From the NCBI GenBank assembly GCA_035641235.1, contig DASQUP010000078.1, positions 1 to 35,061 on the forward strand: DNA of 35,061 nt, given 5' to 3'. This DNA is from DASQUP01 sp035641235 (GTDB lineage: Bacteria; Actinomycetota; CADDZG01; WHSQ01). Every line of letters starts with the position of its first letter. Positions within the stretch are counted from its first letter, which is position 1. Below, piece after piece: positions 1 through 7,729 of the stretch. The notes beneath the pieces are model-generated. The model made no database searches. It was not told the origin of the DNA and saw only the letters and a program-made list of their open reading frames with translations. Position numbers and translations under genes: made by a program.

Positions 1-1182
1 GGGTCGGTGATGATCCAGCGCATCGGATTCCGGGCGGCACGCTCCGTCGGTGCTGACGACTTCAATGACTCGGTTCTGGACGAACACGGAATGGAAACGC
101 TCCGGGACGCCGGGGGCCCGCTCGATCTCCGCGGGGGCGACCTCGATTCTGAGACCCTCAAGGCATTCAGAGATGTCCACGTCACACTCACGGTGCCCCT
201 GGTAAGCCAGGGAGAACTTGTTGGAATGCTCAATCTCGGTCCCCGACTCAGTGAAACCGACTACTCCACCGAAGACCTGCGATTCCTTGCGAAGTTGTCG
301 GATCAGGCCGCGGCCGCAGTGCGAGTCGCTCTGCTGGTTCGCGAGCACGAAGCCACGCTGCGCGAGCGCGAGCGTATGGAGAACGAGATGCACGTCGCGC
401 AATTGATCCAACAACAGTTCCTCCCGAAGCAGCTGCCGCAGATGAAAGGTTGGGACCTGCACGCGCACTACCACCCGGCCCGCGAGGTAGGTGGCGACTT
501 CTACGACTTCATGGACTTGCCGGACGGCCGCCTGTGCATCGTCACCGGGGACGTCACCGGCAAGGGTGTCCCGGCGGCGCTCGTGATGGCCACCACGCGG
601 AGCATGCTTCGGAGCGAGGCATCGCGTCGCACGTCACCGGCGGAGATCTTGCGCGTGGCCAACGATCAGCTCGTCGCAGATATCCCCACAAACATGTTCG
701 TTACATGTCTGTGCGTCGTTCTCGACCCGCAGACGGGCGAGATCGAGTTCTCCAATGCGGGGCACAACCTTCCCTACATCCGAGGTGATGGCGCAATTGT
801 CGAGCTGCGAGCCACCGGAATGCCACTCGGCTTGATGCCGGACGTCACGTACGAGCAAAAGCGCTCGGTTCTCCAGCCGGGCGAGTGCTTCGTCCTGCAC
901 AGCGACGGAATTAGCGAGGCCCACGATGCAACCCGACAGATGTTCGGGTTCACGCGGCTCAAGGCCCAGATTCAAGGCTGCACGGAACCAAAACGGATTA
1001 TCGACAATCTGTTGAACGAACTCGCGTCTTTCACCGAACCCGGCTGGGAGCAGGAGGACGACATCACGTTGGTGGTGGTCCACCGAATCGGAACAACCAA
1101 CGAGATCAGAGTGCCCCAGGCTCAGATCGAGGCAGAGACTCCCCGGCGCCGCGCGGCTCCCACGCAGGTCCTTCGACGGTAA
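1..1182 (+). CDS. GAF and SpoIIE/PP2C-type protein phosphatase, 5' end missing
   Basis: The frame is open to the first base, so the start lies upstream of the window. The visible part is about 393 residues. Residues 1-110 look like the end of a GAF sensor domain (LTVPLVSQGELVGMLNLG). A charged helical linker follows at 110-140. Residues 145-365 form a PP2C phosphatase of the SpoIIE/RsbU kind, with the metal-binding EVGGDFYDF, the GDVTGKGVPAAL motif, SNAGHNLP and a late EQEDDITLVVV. Such enzymes usually dephosphorylate anti-anti-sigma proteins in partner-switching control of stress or developmental sigma factors. No anti-sigma or antagonist gene is visible nearby, so the partner is unknown. 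The last 25 residues are basic and probably disordered. The family call is firm; the target is not known. Confidence 0.9.
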   Translation, partial: GSVMIQRIGFRAARSVGADDFNDSVLDEHGMETLRDAGGPLDLRGGDLDSETLKAFRDVHVTLTVPLVSQGELVGMLNLGPRLSETDYSTEDLRFLAKLSDQAAAAVRVALLVREHEATLRERERMENEMHVAQLIQQQFLPKQLPQMKGWDLHAHYHPAREVGGDFYDFMDLPDGRLCIVTGDVTGKGVPAALVMATTRSMLRSEASRRTSPAEILRVANDQLVADIPTNMFVTCLCVVLDPQTGEIEFSNAGHNLPYIRGDGAIVELRATGMPLGLMPDVTYEQKRSVLQPGECFVLHSDGISEAHDATRQMFGFTRLKAQIQGCTEPKRIIDNLLNELASFTEPGWEQEDDITLVVVHRIGTTNEIRVPQAQIEAETPRRRAAPTQVLRR

Positions 1183-1327
1183 GCTGCCCTGCTTGGCGCC
1201 TAAGGCAGATTGACCGCTGCCGCAGGTGCTTTTCGTGTAGAAAACACACGTCATCGATACCTAACCGGGCTGCTCAGGCGGGTGCCCGGATGAATGACCA
1301 GACACTCTGGAGGAGGCTGACAAAGAC

Positions 1328-3388
1328 GTGGACTCCGTACCCTATCTGGCCGTAGTTGCGGCGTTCGCCGGGCTTGCGCTTGCGGCTTACTTCTCTTCCG
1401 TCGTTCGATCGGCGGACCCCGGCAATGAACGAATGCAGGAGATCATGGGCGCCATTCGTGAGGGTGCCATGGCGTTCCTGCGGCGCGAGTACCGCTGGAT
1501 CGCGGTATTCGTGGCCGGCATGTGCATTTTGATCTTCATCGTCCTGGACTACGGCCGTCCATGGGGGGCCATCGCATATCTCGGAGGGGCGGTCTCATCG
1601 GCGCTCGCCGGATTTGTTGGGATGAGGACCGCCACCGCAGCCAATGCCCGCACCGCCCATGCCGCCCAGACCGGACCCCAGGCGGCCCTCCCCATCGCAT
1701 TCCGAGGCGGGGCCGTTATGGGCTTCACGGTCGCGGGACTCGGACTACTCGGCATCGCCCTCGCGTACCTGGTGTTCGTCGAGTGGCTCGAGGTCGACGA
1801 CGCATTCCAGGTCGTAGCAACGTTTGGGCTCGGTGCATCCTCGATTGCGCTTTTCGCCCGTGTTGGCGGCGGCATCTACACGAAAGCTGCGGATGTGGGC
1901 GCCGACCTCGTCGGCAAAGTCGAGGCCGGAATCCCGGAAGACGACCCTCGCAATCCGGCAACCATCGCCGACAACGTCGGCGACAACGTCGGTGATGTTG
2001 CAGGCATGGGAGCCGACCTCTTCGAGTCCTATGCCGGATCCCTCGTGGCTCCCCTGGTTCTTGCGTCGTTGCTGTTCGCGACCTCGGACCCCGACCTGCA
2101 GCAGGCGGCATTCCTATTCCCGATCCTCATCGGCACTCTAGGAATGGTTGCCTCGATCATCGGAGCCTTCCTCGTCCGAGGTCGAGCTGATTCACTGGAC
2201 TTCGGCAAGCAGCTGCACCGCGGCACCCTCACCGCGGCCGTACTGGCGGCGGCCTTTTCGCTTCTCGGCTCGCTGTGGTTGTTCAATGACCTCATCGAGC
2301 GGCCCATCCTCATGGGCCTGACTATCGTCGTGGGGCTCGGGGCCGGTCTCGCGATCGGTTTCGTGTCCGAGTACTTCACGTCGGGTCACTACTCACCGGT
2401 AAAGCGGCTCGCAAAACAGTCGAGCACAGGACCCGCGACCGTGATCATCGGAGGGGTGGCCGAGGGGATGCTCTCGACGGCCGCTTCCGTCGTATTCGTC
2501 GTCGGAGCGATCGGCCTCGCCTACTGGCTCGGCAACGAGGCCATGCCCACCATCGAGGCATCGGGAATCTTCGGCGTCTCGCTTGCCGCCATCGGCATGC
2601 TCGCGACCACCGGGGCAGTCGTTGCCGTCGACGCCTACGGGCCCATCGCCGACAACGCCGGTGGTATCGCCGAGATGGCTCAGCTCCCGCCAGAGGTCCG
2701 GGAAGTCACCGACTCGCTCGACTCCGTCGGGAACACCACCGCTGCGGTTGCCAAGGGGTTTGCAATCGGCTCCGCGGCCATCACTGCGCTTGCGCTGTTC
2801 AGGGCGTTCTCGGCCTCGGTTGGATTGGAGGAGATCGACATCGAAAGGGTGCAGGTGACCATTGGCCTCTTCTTAGGCGCGGTCACGCCCTTCGTCTTCG
2901 CGGCCCTGACGATGAAATCCGTGGGGCGCGCCGCGCACGACATGATCGAGGAGGTGCGCCAGCAGTTCGCCAGAATCCCGGGATTAAGGGAGGGCAAGGA
3001 GGGGGTCCGCCCGGACTACGCACGCTGCGTTGACATCTCCACACGGGCGGCACTGCGCGAGATGGTCATCCCCGGTGGCCTTGCGATCGTGCTTCCGTTG
3101 GTCATCGGCTTCATCTCGACCGAGGCGCTCGGCGGATTCCTCGCAGGTGCACTGGTAACAGGTTTCTTGCTGGCCATTTTTATGGCCAACTCCGGGGGTG
3201 CGTGGGACAACGCAAAGAAATACATCGAGGCCGGCGCGCTCGGGGGTAAGGGGTCGGAGGAACACAAGGCATCGGTCGTCGGAGATACGGTCGGCGATCC
3301 GTTCAAGGACACGTCTGGTCCCTCGATGAACATCCTCATCAAGGTGATGACGATCGTGTCGTTGGTGTTCGCGCCGTCGTTCCTCTAG
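1328..3388 (+). CDS. hppA: Membrane-bound ion-pumping pyrophosphatase, K+-dependent class
   Basis: Hydrolyses pyrophosphate and pumps H+ (or Na+) across the membrane. The protein is 686 residues, the usual length, with about 16 membrane segments. The PPi/Mg site is intact: DVGADLVGKVEAGIPEDDPRNPA, then DNVGDNVGDVAG, and near the end GGAWDNAKK and GDTVGDPFKDTSGPS. The motif GNTTAA has Ala where K+-independent enzymes have Lys (GNTTKA), which places it in the K+-dependent class. Whether it pumps H+ or Na+ cannot be decided by eye. GTG at 1328 is chosen because GGAGGAGG lies 11 bases upstream and homologues begin here. The 145-base gap before it holds no gene and no clear promoter. No clear terminator is seen in the 59 bases after it. 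Confidence 0.97.
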   Translation: MDSVPYLAVVAAFAGLALAAYFSSVVRSADPGNERMQEIMGAIREGAMAFLRREYRWIAVFVAGMCILIFIVLDYGRPWGAIAYLGGAVSSALAGFVGMRTATAANARTAHAAQTGPQAALPIAFRGGAVMGFTVAGLGLLGIALAYLVFVEWLEVDDAFQVVATFGLGASSIALFARVGGGIYTKAADVGADLVGKVEAGIPEDDPRNPATIADNVGDNVGDVAGMGADLFESYAGSLVAPLVLASLLFATSDPDLQQAAFLFPILIGTLGMVASIIGAFLVRGRADSLDFGKQLHRGTLTAAVLAAAFSLLGSLWLFNDLIERPILMGLTIVVGLGAGLAIGFVSEYFTSGHYSPVKRLAKQSSTGPATVIIGGVAEGMLSTAASVVFVVGAIGLAYWLGNEAMPTIEASGIFGVSLAAIGMLATTGAVVAVDAYGPIADNAGGIAEMAQLPPEVREVTDSLDSVGNTTAAVAKGFAIGSAAITALALFRAFSASVGLEEIDIERVQVTIGLFLGAVTPFVFAALTMKSVGRAAHDMIEEVRQQFARIPGLREGKEGVRPDYARCVDISTRAALREMVIPGGLAIVLPLVIGFISTEALGGFLAGALVTGFLLAIFMANSGGAWDNAKKYIEAGALGGKGSEEHKASVVGDTVGDPFKDTSGPSMNILIKVMTIVSLVFAPSFL

Positions 3389-3447
3389 GGGTTCACGAAC
3401 TATCTGCTGTCACCGGCATCCTGTCGGAAGCCACCGCAAACAGTGCG

Positions 3448-3990
3448 CTAATTTTGGCGGCGGCGGCTCGCCGACCGATAGCGGCCCCGGAAGTAGACGA
3501 GGGGTTCGTCGAAATCGCTCATGGTGAACTCGTCTACGGCGCTCCGGACGAGCACGTGGTACCCCACGTCGGCCGCTTCCTCGAGGGAACACATCGCTCG
3601 ATCCGGGAAGTCCAGGAGGACCGGCCCCCATTGGGAGGCCTCGGCAGCGAGCCCGGCAAACAGGCCGCCGGGGCTGGGGCGGGTGCCGGCGAAACGCTCC
3701 GCAAGCGTCTCGTTCCCTTCCCCCAGGACATGCACCACGAACCTGCCCGTACTGCGGATCGCGTCCCACAGGTCGCTCGTGGGAGAGATCAGGCCAAGAA
3801 GGAGTGCCGGGCGGCCCTCGGCGACGAGAACTGAAGAGACCGTCAGTCCGGTTGCCGTCGCGGCGCCTCCCGCGGTCCACACCGTCACCGGTGCCGCGAG
3901 CCGGCCGCGGAACTGGCGCGCCGGCTCCCGCAGCTCCCGAGGAGTTGCAAATGGGTTTTCGTAATGAATGCGTCCCTGGGGCTCCGTCAC
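3448..3990 (-). CDS. Flavin reductase-like FMN-binding split-barrel protein
   Basis: 180 residues. The body resembles the flavin reductase-like family: an FMN-binding split barrel with LAAPVTVWTA near residue 31, TGLTVSSVLVAEGRPALLLGLI at 47-68, and FVVHVLGEG near 84. Members reduce flavins with NAD(P)H, often for a partner monooxygenase, or serve as small oxidoreductases; no partner oxygenase is next door. The GTG start overlaps the stop of the endonuclease V-like gene by four bases (GTGA), so translation is probably coupled. It is the last gene of a four-gene minus-strand operon. The Ser/Arg-rich tail is unremarkable. The family is fairly sure; the substrate is unknown. Confidence 0.82.
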   Translation of the reverse strand: MTEPQGRIHYENPFATPRELREPARQFRGRLAAPVTVWTAGGAATATGLTVSSVLVAEGRPALLLGLISPTSDLWDAIRSTGRFVVHVLGEGNETLAERFAGTRPSPGGLFAGLAAEASQWGPVLLDFPDRAMCSLEEAADVGYHVLVRSAVDEFTMSDFDEPLVYFRGRYRSASRRRQN

Positions 3991-4685
3991 GGGGACACGT
4001 TAGCCGGAATCCCGTTTTCCGGTAGTGCACTACACCAGGCGCGCGCCAAGCGGGCGAGCCGGCGCGCACGCCTGAGCGGCTCCGGGGTCCGAGCGCGCCC
4101 GCACGCCGAGAGCGTGACCTCCGCTGCAGTCTCGGCATCCGTGCGCCAGCCCGAGTGCACCGCCAGTGCACGTGCACCCTGTCTCGTCCGAAGCATGTAG
4201 CCCACCAGCTCGCCTTCCAACTGCAGCGGAGCGGTTGCGCCGCGACGGTCCGAAGGTTCATCGCCGGAAGCTTCAAGGGGGCGGCGCGTGACGCCGACCG
4301 TTGGAACCCCGAGGACGGCACCAAGGTGGAGGGCCAGGCCGGCGCGCCGGGGGTGGTCGCGACCGCTGGCGTTCACGAGCAGTACGTCGAGCCTCACCGG
4401 CAGTTCGGTGACCGCGTCCGTAAGCAGCGGACCCTCGCGCAAAGCGAGGTAGCCGGGCGTGTAGGCCGCTCGGGCAAACCCGCCCACCGCGACCTCCTCC
4501 CGGCCCGCCGCGGCGGCCGCCCACCCAGGCTCACCGGCGACACCCGGCCCGGCGCGATCTCGTGTGAAACAAACGAAACACCCGCCGATCACGAGTTCGA
4601 CACCACCGGGAATCGGCTCCTGCCTCGCCGCCGCGAGATCGACCTGTACGCGCTCTAGTTCCTCGACCGAAAGTGGCCACTCCAC
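3987..4685 (-). CDS. Degenerate endonuclease V homologue, probably catalytically inactive
   Basis: 232 residues, the family's usual length. The fold signatures of endonuclease V (deoxyinosine 3' endonuclease) are present: AAYTPGYLALRE around 73-84, DHPRRAGLALHLG at 110-122 and VPTVGVTRRPL. Compared with E. coli Nfi, the first metal-binding Asp (in AGADVGF) is Phe37 in GGCFVCF. The second (in VDGHG) is Asn105 in VNASGRDHPRR. The Lys of GVAKKR is Arg, and the late GHRVS is GWRTD. Glu84 and the HPRR histidine remain. Losing both Asp ligands should abolish Mg-dependent cleavage, so a nucleic-acid-binding or structural role is more likely. The GTG start is four bases after the Mut7-C stop. The reading frame is intact, so it is not a pseudogene in the usual sense. 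Confidence 0.8.
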   Translation of the reverse strand: MEWPLSVEELERVQVDLAAARQEPIPGGVELVIGGCFVCFTRDRAGPGVAGEPGWAAAAAGREEVAVGGFARAAYTPGYLALREGPLLTDAVTELPVRLDVLLVNASGRDHPRRAGLALHLGAVLGVPTVGVTRRPLEASGDEPSDRRGATAPLQLEGELVGYMLRTRQGARALAVHSGWRTDAETAAEVTLSACGRARTPEPLRRARRLARLARAWCSALPENGIPANVSP

Positions 4686-4689
4686 GGCG

Positions 4690-5448
4690 CTACCCGGCCG
4701 GATGTGCGCCGCGGCTCTGAAGTTCTTCTACGAACTCCAACATGTGCGTGTAGTGCGAGCCCTTCCAATAGACCTGCTCGCAGTCGGTGCACATCCGGAA
4801 CTCGTCGTAGTAGCGAGCGGTGCGCGGTGGAAGACGGTCCTCGACGAGTGCCTTGGCTACCGGGGTGAGCACACCATTGCAACTGAGACACCGCCGGAAT
4901 GGATCGATCGCTCTGAACAGATCAAATCGTCGAAGGACCTCGACGGTTTGCGCCCGCGGGTCCGTCCCACGTACGAAGTACCCGTGTGTCACCGCACTCC
5001 GCTTGAGGATTCCAACGTCGCGCGTCAACAGAGCCCGGCGCTCCGAAACGGACGTTTCCACGAGCTCGACGTCCGAGTAGTCGTTGCGGTACAGACAGTC
5101 GAAGCCCAGCAGCCGCAGGTGTCTGGCGAGAGCGCCGAGGTGAGCATCGAGGACGAAGCGTGGGTCTCGCAATGGCTCCGGTCGGACCCTAACGATGCCT
5201 TTGACATCGAACGACTCAAATACCGGATAGACGCTGATGCGGTCGCGATCCTCGATCCTGTAGGAGAAGTCGACCGACCTGCCGTTCACGAGCACGACGT
5301 CGACCTCGGTGTGTGGCACACCGCAGGCCTCGATCATGTCCTTCACCGACGCACCCACATCGAACTCGCGTGTGAGGACCGATCCTCGGGCGACCTGAGG
5401 CAGGAAGTCATTGAGCTCGGCGTAGAAACGGAAGTGAGCGCGCTTCAC
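4690..5448 (-). CDS. Mut7-C RNase-fold protein with N-terminal ubiquitin-like domain
   Basis: 252 residues in two parts. Residues 1-85 resemble the ThiS/ubiquitin-like domain often fused to Mut7-C (REFDVGASVKDMIEACGVPHTEVDVVLVNGRSVDFSYRI is split by small insertions only). Residues 92-240 are the Mut7-C domain, a PIN-like fold with FVLDAHLGALARHLRLLGFD, LLTRD, and a zinc ribbon made by CLSC and CTDC. The family was named from the C-terminal part of the metazoan exonuclease Mut-7; its bacterial members are predicted nucleases of unknown substrate. GTG at 5448 is used. There are seven bases to the upstream gene and four to the next, so it is in the middle of an operon. No good Shine-Dalgarno is visible, which fits coupling to the gene before it. 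Confidence 0.85.
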   Translation of the reverse strand: MKRAHFRFYAELNDFLPQVARGSVLTREFDVGASVKDMIEACGVPHTEVDVVLVNGRSVDFSYRIEDRDRISVYPVFESFDVKGIVRVRPEPLRDPRFVLDAHLGALARHLRLLGFDCLYRNDYSDVELVETSVSERRALLTRDVGILKRSAVTHGYFVRGTDPRAQTVEVLRRFDLFRAIDPFRRCLSCNGVLTPVAKALVEDRLPPRTARYYDEFRMCTDCEQVYWKGSHYTHMLEFVEELQSRGAHPAG

Positions 5449-5455
5449 GCGGCCA

Positions 5456-5914
5456 CTACCGGGAGGCGCGTTCCGTCTCGACCTTGGCGGCGGTGTCGGC
5501 CTGGCGCTGCTCCAGGCGCTTCTGCGCGGCCGTGGCGAGGTCCTCGTGCATCTCCAGAAGCCGGCGGAAAGCCTCCTTCATAAGGACGAGTAGTTCGCTG
5601 TCTTCAACCGCCTGCGCATTCTTGGTGTGGGTGGTGTCGAGCATCAAGGACATCTCGCCGAAGAAGTTGCCGGGGCCGGTCCGGGCGATCTCGAACTCGG
5701 CGCCGTTGATCACATCGAAGATCCGCACTTCGCCCGAGAGGACTATGTAGAGCGCCTCCCCCGGTGACCCTTTCTCGAACACCATTGCGCCGGCGGGCCA
5801 CGAAAGATTCACGGACGCGCCGACGATCCGCAGAAGGTCCCTGTCGGTGAGGAGGTCGAAACCGGGGACCTGCCGCAGCGCCTTGACGAGACTATGAGTA
5901 ATTGGTCGAGTCAT
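5456..5914 (-). CDS. Stand-alone cyclic-nucleotide-binding-domain protein
   Basis: 152 residues from ATG 5914, chosen because AGGAGGGGG sits 7 bases upstream; a longer reading from 5947 would bury that site in coding sequence. Residues 13-120 are a Crp/cNMP-binding beta-roll: AGAMVFEKGSPGEALYIVLSGEVRIF, then NFFGEMSLML, then AVEDSELLVL. There is no helix-turn-helix; a charged helix of about 35 residues ends the protein. The phosphate-binding cassette keeps the Glu of FGE, but the usual Arg (PR-S/T-A) is replaced in THTKNAQA, so canonical cAMP binding is doubtful. It is the first gene of the minus-strand operon and divergent from a class III phosphoesterase, which suggests a shared nucleotide signal or shared control. 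The ligand is unknown. Confidence 0.85.
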   Translation of the reverse strand: MTRPITHSLVKALRQVPGFDLLTDRDLLRIVGASVNLSWPAGAMVFEKGSPGEALYIVLSGEVRIFDVINGAEFEIARTGPGNFFGEMSLMLDTTHTKNAQAVEDSELLVLMKEAFRRLLEMHEDLATAAQKRLEQRQADTAAKVETERASR

Positions 5915-5967
5915 TCCAGCACCCCCTCCTATGATCGTAAGCGACACGCGTATACCGAGGAGGACGG
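5915..5967. promoter_or_regulatory. Very short divergent intergenic region with two Shine-Dalgarno sites
   Basis: Only 53 bases separate the two start codons. The minus gene has AGGAGGGGG at about 5923-5931 and the plus gene has GAGGAGG at about 5957-5963. About 25 bases lie between the two ribosome sites, so the two promoters must overlap each other or extend into coding sequence. No convincing -35/-10 pair is visible. Confidence 0.55.
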
Positions 5968-6840
5968 ATGTCCCTGTCGAAAACCCCTCTGCGGATCGCT
6001 CAGATCAGCGACATCCACTGCGGCGAGCCAACATTCGATCGCGAGATGATGTCTTCGACGATCAAGCGAATTAACCACATGGACCCGGATCTCGTTGTGG
6101 TCGCAGGCGACCTGACCGCTGCCGGTTACGAATGGGAGTTCCAGGAGGCCGAGCGCTGGCTCGACGAGATCGAATATCCCAAGATCGTCGTTCCCGGCAA
6201 CCATGACGCCCGGAACGTGGGCTATGTGCACTTCGGATCCTTTTTCGGGAAGCGTTTTTCGGTCATAAGGGAAGCCTTTGGACGCGAACGTGCTGAACGC
6301 CTTCGGGCCACCGGTTATTCGGTGGTGGCGGTGGACTCGTCGGAACCCGACCTCAACGACGGGCGCGTCGGCAGAGAGCACTATCCGTGGATCAAAGAGC
6401 AGTTCTCCTTATACCCGGACGACATCAAGATCTTCGTCATCCATCACCATCTCGTTCCGATACCGGGCACCGGGCGGGAGCGAAACATCATCACCGATGC
6501 CGGCGATGTCCTCGCCGAGTTGACCCAGCTCGACATCGACGTGGTGCTCTCCGGACACAAACACGTTCCTTTCTTCTGGGGGCTCAATGGAATGCTGGTC
6601 TGCAACTCGGGCACGGCGGCGACGCGGCGCGTCAGAGGCCGGACTCCCCCGTCCTGGAACGAGATCCAGGTCGACGCCTCGACGATCAAGACCTATCTGC
6701 ATTACGAGGACGGCCGGCGCGAGCTCTCACTGATTTTCAATCTGCGTACTCGGGAGATAACTCGAGAGGCCTTCTACATGACCGACGATTTCCTGGGCTC
6801 GAACCGGCTGTTCTTCGAGCCCGAGGAGGTCACGGGGTAG
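5968..6840 (+). CDS. Calcineurin-like metallophosphoesterase (CpdA-like)
   Basis: 290 residues. All dinuclear metal motifs of class III phosphoesterases are present in order: DIHCGE near residue 14 (D-x-H), GDLTAAG near 48, GNHDAR near 76, IHHHLVP near 155 and SGHKHVPF near 192. The length and motif spacing resemble CpdA/Icc 3',5'-cAMP phosphodiesterases, but the family also acts on other phosphodiesters, so the substrate is not proven. ATG 5968 follows GAGGAGGACGG. It starts 53 bases from a divergent cNMP-binding-domain gene, which is indirect support for a cyclic nucleotide role. There is no signal peptide, so it is predicted to be cytoplasmic. Confidence 0.9.
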   Translation: MSLSKTPLRIAQISDIHCGEPTFDREMMSSTIKRINHMDPDLVVVAGDLTAAGYEWEFQEAERWLDEIEYPKIVVPGNHDARNVGYVHFGSFFGKRFSVIREAFGRERAERLRATGYSVVAVDSSEPDLNDGRVGREHYPWIKEQFSLYPDDIKIFVIHHHLVPIPGTGRERNIITDAGDVLAELTQLDIDVVLSGHKHVPFFWGLNGMLVCNSGTAATRRVRGRTPPSWNEIQVDASTIKTYLHYEDGRRELSLIFNLRTREITREAFYMTDDFLGSNRLFFEPEEVTG

Positions 6841-6893
6841 TCGGGCCGGCAGGATAATTGGGGGGTAAGCCGACGAGGTTGGAGGAGGCGATC

Positions 6894-7094
6894 GTGGTCA
6901 ATAAACGCGATCGAGTGGAGGTCGAATCGGAGAAGGTCGGGGACCCGCCGCGGACGGGAGTCGTTACCGGGGTTGAGGGGCGGCTGATAACCATTGCGTG
7001 GGATACGGGGGGCGAATCGTCGCTGGTTCCCAGTGCGGGGTCGCTGAGAGTGGTCGCAGGTAGGGGGAGCAGCGCCCAGTCCCGAAACAGGTAG
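6894..7094 (+). CDS. DUF1918-like small beta-barrel protein
   Basis: 66 residues from GTG 6894, chosen because TTGGAGGAGG lies just upstream; an in-frame start at 6858 would place this site inside the gene. The pattern, a basic start with KRDRVEVESEKVGDPPRTGVVTGV followed by ITIAWDTGGESSLVPSAG, matches DUF1918, a small SH3-like domain common in Actinomycetota with no assigned function. It starts 53 bases after the phosphoesterase and may be cotranscribed with it. A hairpin follows directly. Confidence 0.75.
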   Translation: MVNKRDRVEVESEKVGDPPRTGVVTGVEGRLITIAWDTGGESSLVPSAGSLRVVAGRGSSAQSRNR

Positions 7095-7098
7095 GCAG

Positions 7099-7121
7099 CC
7101 GCCGAGCTGGAAAGCTCGCGG
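7099..7121 (+). terminator. Hairpin after the DUF1918 gene
   Basis: CCG-(c)-CGAGCT / AGCTCG-CGG with a GGAA loop: nine pairs with one bulged base, starting five bases after the stop codon. There is no U tract, so termination strength is uncertain. Confidence 0.5.
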
Positions 7122-7161
7122 TCAGGCCGAGGGGATTCCGAAGAAAACCGAGTGTGGGGCG

Positions 7162-7196
7162 CCTCTCTCAGAGATGATGTGACCACATGAGAGAGG
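7162..7196 (+). promoter_or_regulatory. Inverted repeat overlapping the Roadblock gene's ribosome-binding site
   Basis: CCTCTCTCA (7162-7170) is the exact reverse complement of TGAGAGAGG (7188-7196). A small inner TGTG/CACA stem lies between. The right arm runs into the ribosome site GAGAGGAGGG (7191-7200) of the gene that starts at 7204. In RNA it would partly hide that site; as DNA it could be an operator. Confidence 0.5.
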
Positions 7197-7203
7197 AGGG
7201 TGG

Positions 7204-7674
7204 ATGAGTAGAGTCGGCCGCTTGGTGGCCGTGCTCGAGGATTTCCTCGACGCCGCCCCCAGCGTCGAGTCCGCGGCCGTAACGACCCCGGACGGCTGGC
7301 CCGTGGTGTGTGCCCTCCCGGACGGTTTCGAGGAGAACCGCCTCGCTGCAATGAGCGCGTCAGTGCTCGTCCTCGCGGAACGAATCTCCGGGGAGCTTGG
7401 CAAGGGCGACGTCAACCATGTTTACGTCTCCGGTGACGACGGACAAGCCATCCTGATGCCGGCCGGCCCGGACGCCATGTTCGTCGTAACGACCTATCCC
7501 ACGGCGAAGATCGGCCTTGTCTTGTTCGAGATGCGGAGATCGGAGCGGCAGATCGCCACGGTCATGGACTCGTATCGCGCCGTCGACGAGCTCAAGGTCG
7601 TCGTGGCCGACGAGAAGGCTCCCGGAGGGCGCGTCGTCGACCTAACCGAAGTCGACATCCACGAGTCCCAGTAG
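7204..7674 (+). CDS. Roadblock/LC7-domain protein
   Basis: 156 residues. Residues 5-125 match the Roadblock/LC7 fold: VAVLEDFLDAAPSVESAAVTTPDGWPV, LAAMSASVLVLAERISGELG, and VYVSGDDGQAILMPAGPDAMFVV. In bacteria such proteins usually accompany small Ras-like GTPases (MglA/MglB) or actinobacterial DUF742/GTPase cassettes, acting as dimeric regulators. No GTPase is next to it, so it is an orphan here. The last 30 residues are charged. ATG 7204 follows GAGAGGAGGG, which is partly inside an inverted repeat that may control access to it. Confidence 0.85.
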   Translation: MSRVGRLVAVLEDFLDAAPSVESAAVTTPDGWPVVCALPDGFEENRLAAMSASVLVLAERISGELGKGDVNHVYVSGDDGQAILMPAGPDAMFVVTTYPTAKIGLVLFEMRRSERQIATVMDSYRAVDELKVVVADEKAPGGRVVDLTEVDIHESQ

Positions 7675-7677
7675 CCG

Positions 7678-7726
7678 GTTCTTTTCTCCTGTGAGCGTCT
7701 GCCAGACGCACGGAGAAGAAAAGAAC
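7678..7726. terminator. Bidirectional terminator hairpin between convergent genes
   Basis: GTTCTTTTC (7678-7686) pairs with GAAAAGAAC (7718-7726), then TCC/GGA past a small bulge, and an inner GCGTCTG/CAGACGC stem. It fills the 55-base gap between the Roadblock gene and the GerW-like gene. Either transcript ends in pyrimidine-rich arms, which suits a two-way terminator. Confidence 0.7.
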
Positions 7727-7729
7727 GCG

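Noticed and set aside
1183..1327. A promoter for the pyrophosphatase gene at TTGACC near 1210
   Set aside because: No acceptable -10 hexamer lies 16-19 bases downstream.
5915..5947. A longer start for the cyclic-nucleotide-binding protein at 5947
   Set aside because: It would translate through the strong AGGAGGGGG ribosome site and leave only 20 bases to the divergent gene.
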